Assembly: GCA_026391115.1 (NCBI GenBank)
Contig: JAPLER010000202.1
Span: forward strand, 1-9,555
DNA length: 9,555 nucleotides
Reading direction: 5' to 3'
Source of the DNA: Bacteroidota bacterium
GTDB lineage: Bacteria; Bacteroidota; Bacteroidia; Chitinophagales; Chitinophagaceae
Part shown: in pieces, positions 6,205 to 9,555 of the stretch
How the letters are laid out: the number at the start of each line of letters is the position of its first letter
Numbering within the stretch: position 1 is the first letter of the stretch
Translations under genes and position numbers: made by a program
The notes under the pieces: generated by a model
Database searches by the model: none
What the model was told of the DNA's origin: nothing
Seen by the model: only the letters and a program-made list of their open reading frames with translations

Positions 6205-8859
6205 ATGAAAAAAGCATTATTTCTTTTATGTTTATTACTATTTTTTTTTCAAAAAAATAGTAATGCAGCTCACTTAAAAGGTGGATGGATACAATATCAA
6301 TACATTAGCACAGATTCAAGTGCTAAAACTAATAGGTATAAAATAACAGTTAGACAATATATGTTATGTTCTTCAACGTCGCAACAAGTTGATTCGCCGT
6401 CCATTGCATTGGGTATTTTTGATGGATTTACGACATCTCTTTTTAGAACAATTACAATAAATAAAACGTCAACAACTTTTCCAAATAAATCGCAGTTTGA
6501 CCCCTGTATTACCCCAACACCAACTTTAGGCTCTGTATGTTATAGAATAGATGTTTATGAAACAATAATTGATCTTCCTTTCAAAGATGATGGTTATTAC
6601 CTATCTGTTCAACGTTGCTGTAGAATTGCTAACATTATTAATGTTTTAAACTCAGATGATTTTGGTTTAACTTATACTAATAGAATTCCAGGAAAGATTT
6701 TTAACAAATGGTATGCAAATGACAATAGTCCAACGTTTGCAACAAAAGATACCGTAATCATTTGCCATAATTCCCCTTTTACTTTTGATTTTTCTGCAAC
6801 CGATATTGATGGGGATTCTTTACGTTATTCTTTTTGTGATGGATTAACTGGCGGCAATAAAGACAACCCAAAACCAACTACCCCTTCTCAACCACCTTAT
6901 TCTGCTATAGATTATAATCTTGGCTTTAGTGGTACTAGCCCACTTGGTTCTGCTGTAACCATCAACTCAAAAACTGGGATAATAAGTGGCATTGCTCCAG
7001 ATGCAACAGGAGAATATGTAATTGCTGTTTGTGTTAACGAGTATAGAAATGGAATTTTAATTGGTACAACAAGAAAAGAAATACATATTAATGTTGCCAA
7101 CTGTCAGCTATCTGCTGCTAATTTAAAACCTACCTATATAACTTGCGATGATAAAAATTTTGTATTTCAAAACGAATCTAGTTCGAGTTCAATAACAGGT
7201 TACAAATGGAGTTTTGGAGATGGATTAACCTCTAATCTACCATCGCCTCCACACACTTATGCAGACACTGGCGTATACATACTTAAACTAGTTGTCCAAT
7301 CTCTTGGATGTACAGATTCTGCTCAAGCAATAGTAAAAGTTTTTCCAGGCTTTGTACCAGATTTTACAGTAAGTGGTTTTTGTTATCAAACTCCTTTTCA
7401 ATTTAAAAATACCACTTATGCTAAATATGGTTATGTGGATAGTGTTTACTGGGATTTTGGAGAAACATCTTTAAGTACTGATACTTCAACACAAAAAAAT
7501 CCATTATATAAATACTTGAATGCAGGACAAAGGACTATTAAATTCTACGCCCACAGTAATAAAGGTTGCGAAAAAGATACATTTAAAATTATTGATATTC
7601 TTGATAGACCTTCTTTAAAAGTTGCATTTAAAGACACGCTTATTTGTAGCATTGATACGTTACAAATATTGGCTACATCTACACCTAAAGCTACTTTTAA
7701 ATGGGTTCCACCAAATTATATTTCTAATAATAATATTGCCAATCCTTATGTTTTTCCAAAGGATACAATGCTGTATATTGTTACTGCTACAGATAGTGGT
7801 TGTGTAAGTAGAGATACAATAAAAGTCAATGTTCTAGATTATATTACAGTTGATGCTGGACCCAATATCAATTTATGTTTAACAGATAGTTACAAAATGA
7901 AAACAGCAAGTTATGCCTTAAGCTATGTGTGGACACCTACCCTAACACTGAATGATTCAACATTAAAGTTTCCTATAGCTACACCTACAAATGCAGTAAC
8001 TAAATATTATGTAAAAGCCAATTTGGGAAAATGCCAAGATAATGACTCTGTTACTTTATTCACATTTCCATATCCAATAGCAAAAGTTTCAGCAGATACT
8101 TCAATTTGTTTCGGTGATTCTGTACAAATCTTTGGTCAAATAAATAACACCAATACACCAACTGCAGATACTTTTTATTGGTCTCCAATACATAGTTTAA
8201 ACAATTCAAGAATCTTAAATCCAATTGCTAAACCAGATACATCAACTCATTATACGTTAACCTCTCAATTTTTTACTGGCTGTTTAAAAAAAGTAAGAGA
8301 TACAGTTTTTGTTAATGTAGTGCAACCATTCACAGTTTTTGCAGGCAGAGATACATCAGTAGTATTTAACCAGCCCTTACAATTAAATGCCATTGTAAAA
8401 TTGGCGACAGATAAACAATTTACTTGGACAGATTTAGCTACCTCATCTGTTTTTGCATCAACGCAAAACCCTATCGTAACTTTTTCTAGCACAGTTGATA
8501 GTGTAGTTTATAAAGTTAGAGCATATACCAAAGAAAATTGCTTTGCTTTAGATACTATTAAAATAAAAGTATTTAAAACTATCCCAAGTATTTTTATACC
8601 AGATGCTTTTACACCTAATGGCGATGGTTTAAACGATATTATAAAACCAGTTTGTGTAGGTATTACCAAACTAAATTATTTTAATATTTTCAATAGATGG
8701 GGGCAAATGTTATTTACAACATCACAAATTGGCAAAGGTTGGGATGGCAAACTTAATGGCACCAAGCAAAACAGTGGAACTTTTATTTATACTGTGGAAG
8801 GCATTGATTACTTAGGTAATGTTATTACTAAAAAAGGAACTATTGTTTTGATTCAATAG
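6205..8859 (+). CDS. Secreted PKD-domain protein with T9SS type B (gliding motility-associated) C-terminal domain
   Basis: Complete 884-residue surface or exported protein. Residues 1-21 are a signal peptide (MKKALFLLCLLLFFF core, NAA cleavage site). HLKGGWIQYQYI (23-34) opens the N-terminal region shared by many large Bacteroidota cell-surface proteins. Around 185-300 is a cadherin-like segment with DIDGDSLRYSF (200-210) and GIISGIAPDATGEYVIAV (258-275). PKD domain 1 spans about 305-380 (WSFGDG 335-340, HTYADTGVY 350-358) and PKD-like domain 2 about 381-467 (WDFGET 416-421). Four related modules of 75-85 residues follow at about 470-545, 546-622, 623-707 and 708-791, each with a W-centred strand and a closing cysteine before a DTIKV-like strand. 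Residues 793-884 are the T9SS type B sorting domain: FIPDAFTPNGDGLND (797-811), FNRWG (829-833), GWDG (845-848), SGTFIYTVEG (857-866). No catalytic domain is visible; adhesion or a structural role is likely but inferred. Confidence 0.92.
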   Translation: MKKALFLLCLLLFFFQKNSNAAHLKGGWIQYQYISTDSSAKTNRYKITVRQYMLCSSTSQQVDSPSIALGIFDGFTTSLFRTITINKTSTTFPNKSQFDPCITPTPTLGSVCYRIDVYETIIDLPFKDDGYYLSVQRCCRIANIINVLNSDDFGLTYTNRIPGKIFNKWYANDNSPTFATKDTVIICHNSPFTFDFSATDIDGDSLRYSFCDGLTGGNKDNPKPTTPSQPPYSAIDYNLGFSGTSPLGSAVTINSKTGIISGIAPDATGEYVIAVCVNEYRNGILIGTTRKEIHINVANCQLSAANLKPTYITCDDKNFVFQNESSSSSITGYKWSFGDGLTSNLPSPPHTYADTGVYILKLVVQSLGCTDSAQAIVKVFPGFVPDFTVSGFCYQTPFQFKNTTYAKYGYVDSVYWDFGETSLSTDTSTQKNPLYKYLNAGQRTIKFYAHSNKGCEKDTFKIIDILDRPSLKVAFKDTLICSIDTLQILATSTPKATFKWVPPNYISNNNIANPYVFPKDTMLYIVTATDSGCVSRDTIKVNVLDYITVDAGPNINLCLTDSYKMKTASYALSYVWTPTLTLNDSTLKFPIATPTNAVTKYYVKANLGKCQDNDSVTLFTFPYPIAKVSADTSICFGDSVQIFGQINNTNTPTADTFYWSPIHSLNNSRILNPIAKPDTSTHYTLTSQFFTGCLKKVRDTVFVNVVQPFTVFAGRDTSVVFNQPLQLNAIVKLATDKQFTWTDLATSSVFASTQNPIVTFSSTVDSVVYKVRAYTKENCFALDTIKIKVFKTIPSIFIPDAFTPNGDGLNDIIKPVCVGITKLNYFNIFNRWGQMLFTTSQIGKGWDGKLNGTKQNSGTFIYTVEGIDYLGNVITKKGTIVLIQ

Positions 8860-8865
8860 ATATAT

Positions 8866-8908
8866 AAATAACAATGCTAACATTTTTTTTAGCATTGTTA
8901 TTTTTTTT
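8866..8908 (+). terminator. Intrinsic terminator between the T9SS cargo gene and pntB
   Basis: Perfect 15-base-pair inverted repeat, AAATAACAATGCTAA (8866-8880) with TTAGCATTGTTATTT (8889-8903), loop CATTTTTT, followed by T to 8908. It starts 7 bases after the TAG of the plus-strand gene. The convergent pntB stop is at 8916, so the hairpin may serve both strands, although the minus-strand read-out lacks an unbroken T-tract. Confidence 0.88.
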
Positions 8909-8915
8909 GACATTT

Positions 8916-9555
8916 TTACACACTCTTCACCTCAGCCAATAAATCTTGTAATGCTTTTTTTGCATCGCCAAATAGCATTGATGTTTTGGGTTGAAAGAAT
9001 AAATCATTTTCTATACCAGCATAACCTGGTTTCATACTACGTTTATTTACAATAACTGTTTTTGCATTCTCAACTTCAAGTATTGGCATTCCATAAATGG
9101 GAGAACTTGGGTCGTTTTTAGCAGCAGGATTTACAACGTCATTTGCTCCTAATATTAATACTACATCAGTAGATTTAAATTCATCGTTAGCTTGTTCCAT
9201 TTCCATTAGTTTATCATAACTAACATCCGCTTCTGCAAGCAACACGTTCATATGTCCTGGCATACGACCAGCTACAGGGTGAATAGCATATTTAACTTCA
9301 ACACCTTTTTCTTCCAATACTTTTTCCAATTCGTGGCAAGTGTGTTGTGCTTGTGCAACAGCCAAACCATAACCTGGAACAATAATTACTTTATTGGCGT
9401 AAGCCATAACAGTTGCTGCATCACTTAAAGAAATTTCTTTGTAATTCCCTTGTGCTTTATCACCAGCAGCAGCACCAGCTCTATTGCCTCCAAAACCACC
9501 TATTAATACATTACTCAATTTTCTATTCATTGCCTTACACATTAATAAAGTTAAA
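8916..9555 (-). CDS. pntB: NAD(P) transhydrogenase subunit beta, C-terminal NADP(H)-binding part
   Basis: Partial gene: the frame is open to the right edge, and the four codons before MCKAMNR (LTLL) read as the end of the last membrane helix, so the ATG at 9542 is internal. PntB is the membrane subunit of proton-translocating transhydrogenase, which drives NADPH formation from NADH using the proton gradient. Visible here is domain III. Counting from M at 9542, it shows GYGLAVAQAQ (57-66, nucleotide-binding loop), IHPVAGRMPGHMNVLLAEA, LGANDVVNPAA, SPIYGMP, KRSMKPGYAGIEN and MLFGDAKK, all close to E. coli PntB motifs. The stop is TAA 8918-8916. The GGFGGNRAGAAAGDKAQG linker is richer in Gly and Ala than in the E. 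coli protein. Genes for the alpha subunit and the membrane part should lie to the right. Confidence 0.95.
   Translation of the reverse strand, partial: LTLLMCKAMNRKLSNVLIGGFGGNRAGAAAGDKAQGNYKEISLSDAATVMAYANKVIIVPGYGLAVAQAQHTCHELEKVLEEKGVEVKYAIHPVAGRMPGHMNVLLAEADVSYDKLMEMEQANDEFKSTDVVLILGANDVVNPAAKNDPSSPIYGMPILEVENAKTVIVNKRSMKPGYAGIENDLFFQPKTSMLFGDAKKALQDLLAEVKSV

Noticed and set aside
6912..8492. Short ORFs in other frames within the T9SS cargo gene (6912-7100, 7622-7807, 8265-8492)
   Set aside because: They are explained by the continuous 884-codon gene; none has domain-like sequence.

Overview
The window reads as low-GC chromosomal DNA of a member of the Bacteroidota, most like Chitinophagaceae and relatives. 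The evidence is a secreted protein ending in a type IX secretion (type B) sorting domain, a secreted reprolysin-type protease, a branched-chain-type E1 dehydrogenase in which the alpha and beta halves form one gene, matches to the TAnnTTTG promoter element of this phylum, and A-rich leaders instead of Shine-Dalgarno sites. The genus cannot be fixed from sequence alone. There is no RNA gene, CRISPR array, insertion sequence or phage gene.

Layout. 1-1052 (-): N-terminal 350 residues of a secreted reprolysin-like metallopeptidase, cut by the window edge just before the expected zinc motif. 1111-1580 (+): ispF of the MEP isoprenoid pathway, broken by an apparent 4-base deletion near 1428. 4983-1587 (-): a probable operon of three: an alpha/beta fused 2-oxo acid dehydrogenase E1 (4983-2651, broken by a deletion and frameshift near 4090-4093), a three-helix 95-residue membrane protein (2633-2346), and an ABC-2 type ATPase (2345-1587) whose start codon abuts the previous stop. 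5219-6031 (+): fabI, transcribed divergently from E1 and closed by a strong hairpin terminator. 6205-8859 (+): a large secreted multidomain protein with PKD and repeat modules and a T9SS type B C-terminal domain, also closed by a hairpin terminator. 8916-9555 (-): the C-terminal NADP(H)-binding part of PntB, running off the right edge. No gene-free stretch exceeds 300 bases; the longest is the 235-base divergent region between E1 and fabI.

How the genes fit together. If it acts on branched-chain 2-oxo acids, E1 would supply branched acyl-CoA primers, and FabI completes each fatty-acid elongation round, so the divergent E1/fabI pair plausibly serves iso-branched lipid synthesis. PntB couples the proton gradient to NADPH supply. 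The two secreted proteins belong to the T9SS surface/exported repertoire.

The most unusual point is that two conserved metabolic genes (ispF and E1) each carry an internal deletion whose length is 1 modulo 3, and the E1 break is followed by overlapping -1 slippery heptamers that would put ribosomes back into the beta frame. Whether these are true mutations, assembly errors or a frameshift arrangement cannot be decided here. I saw no clearly new multi-gene system.
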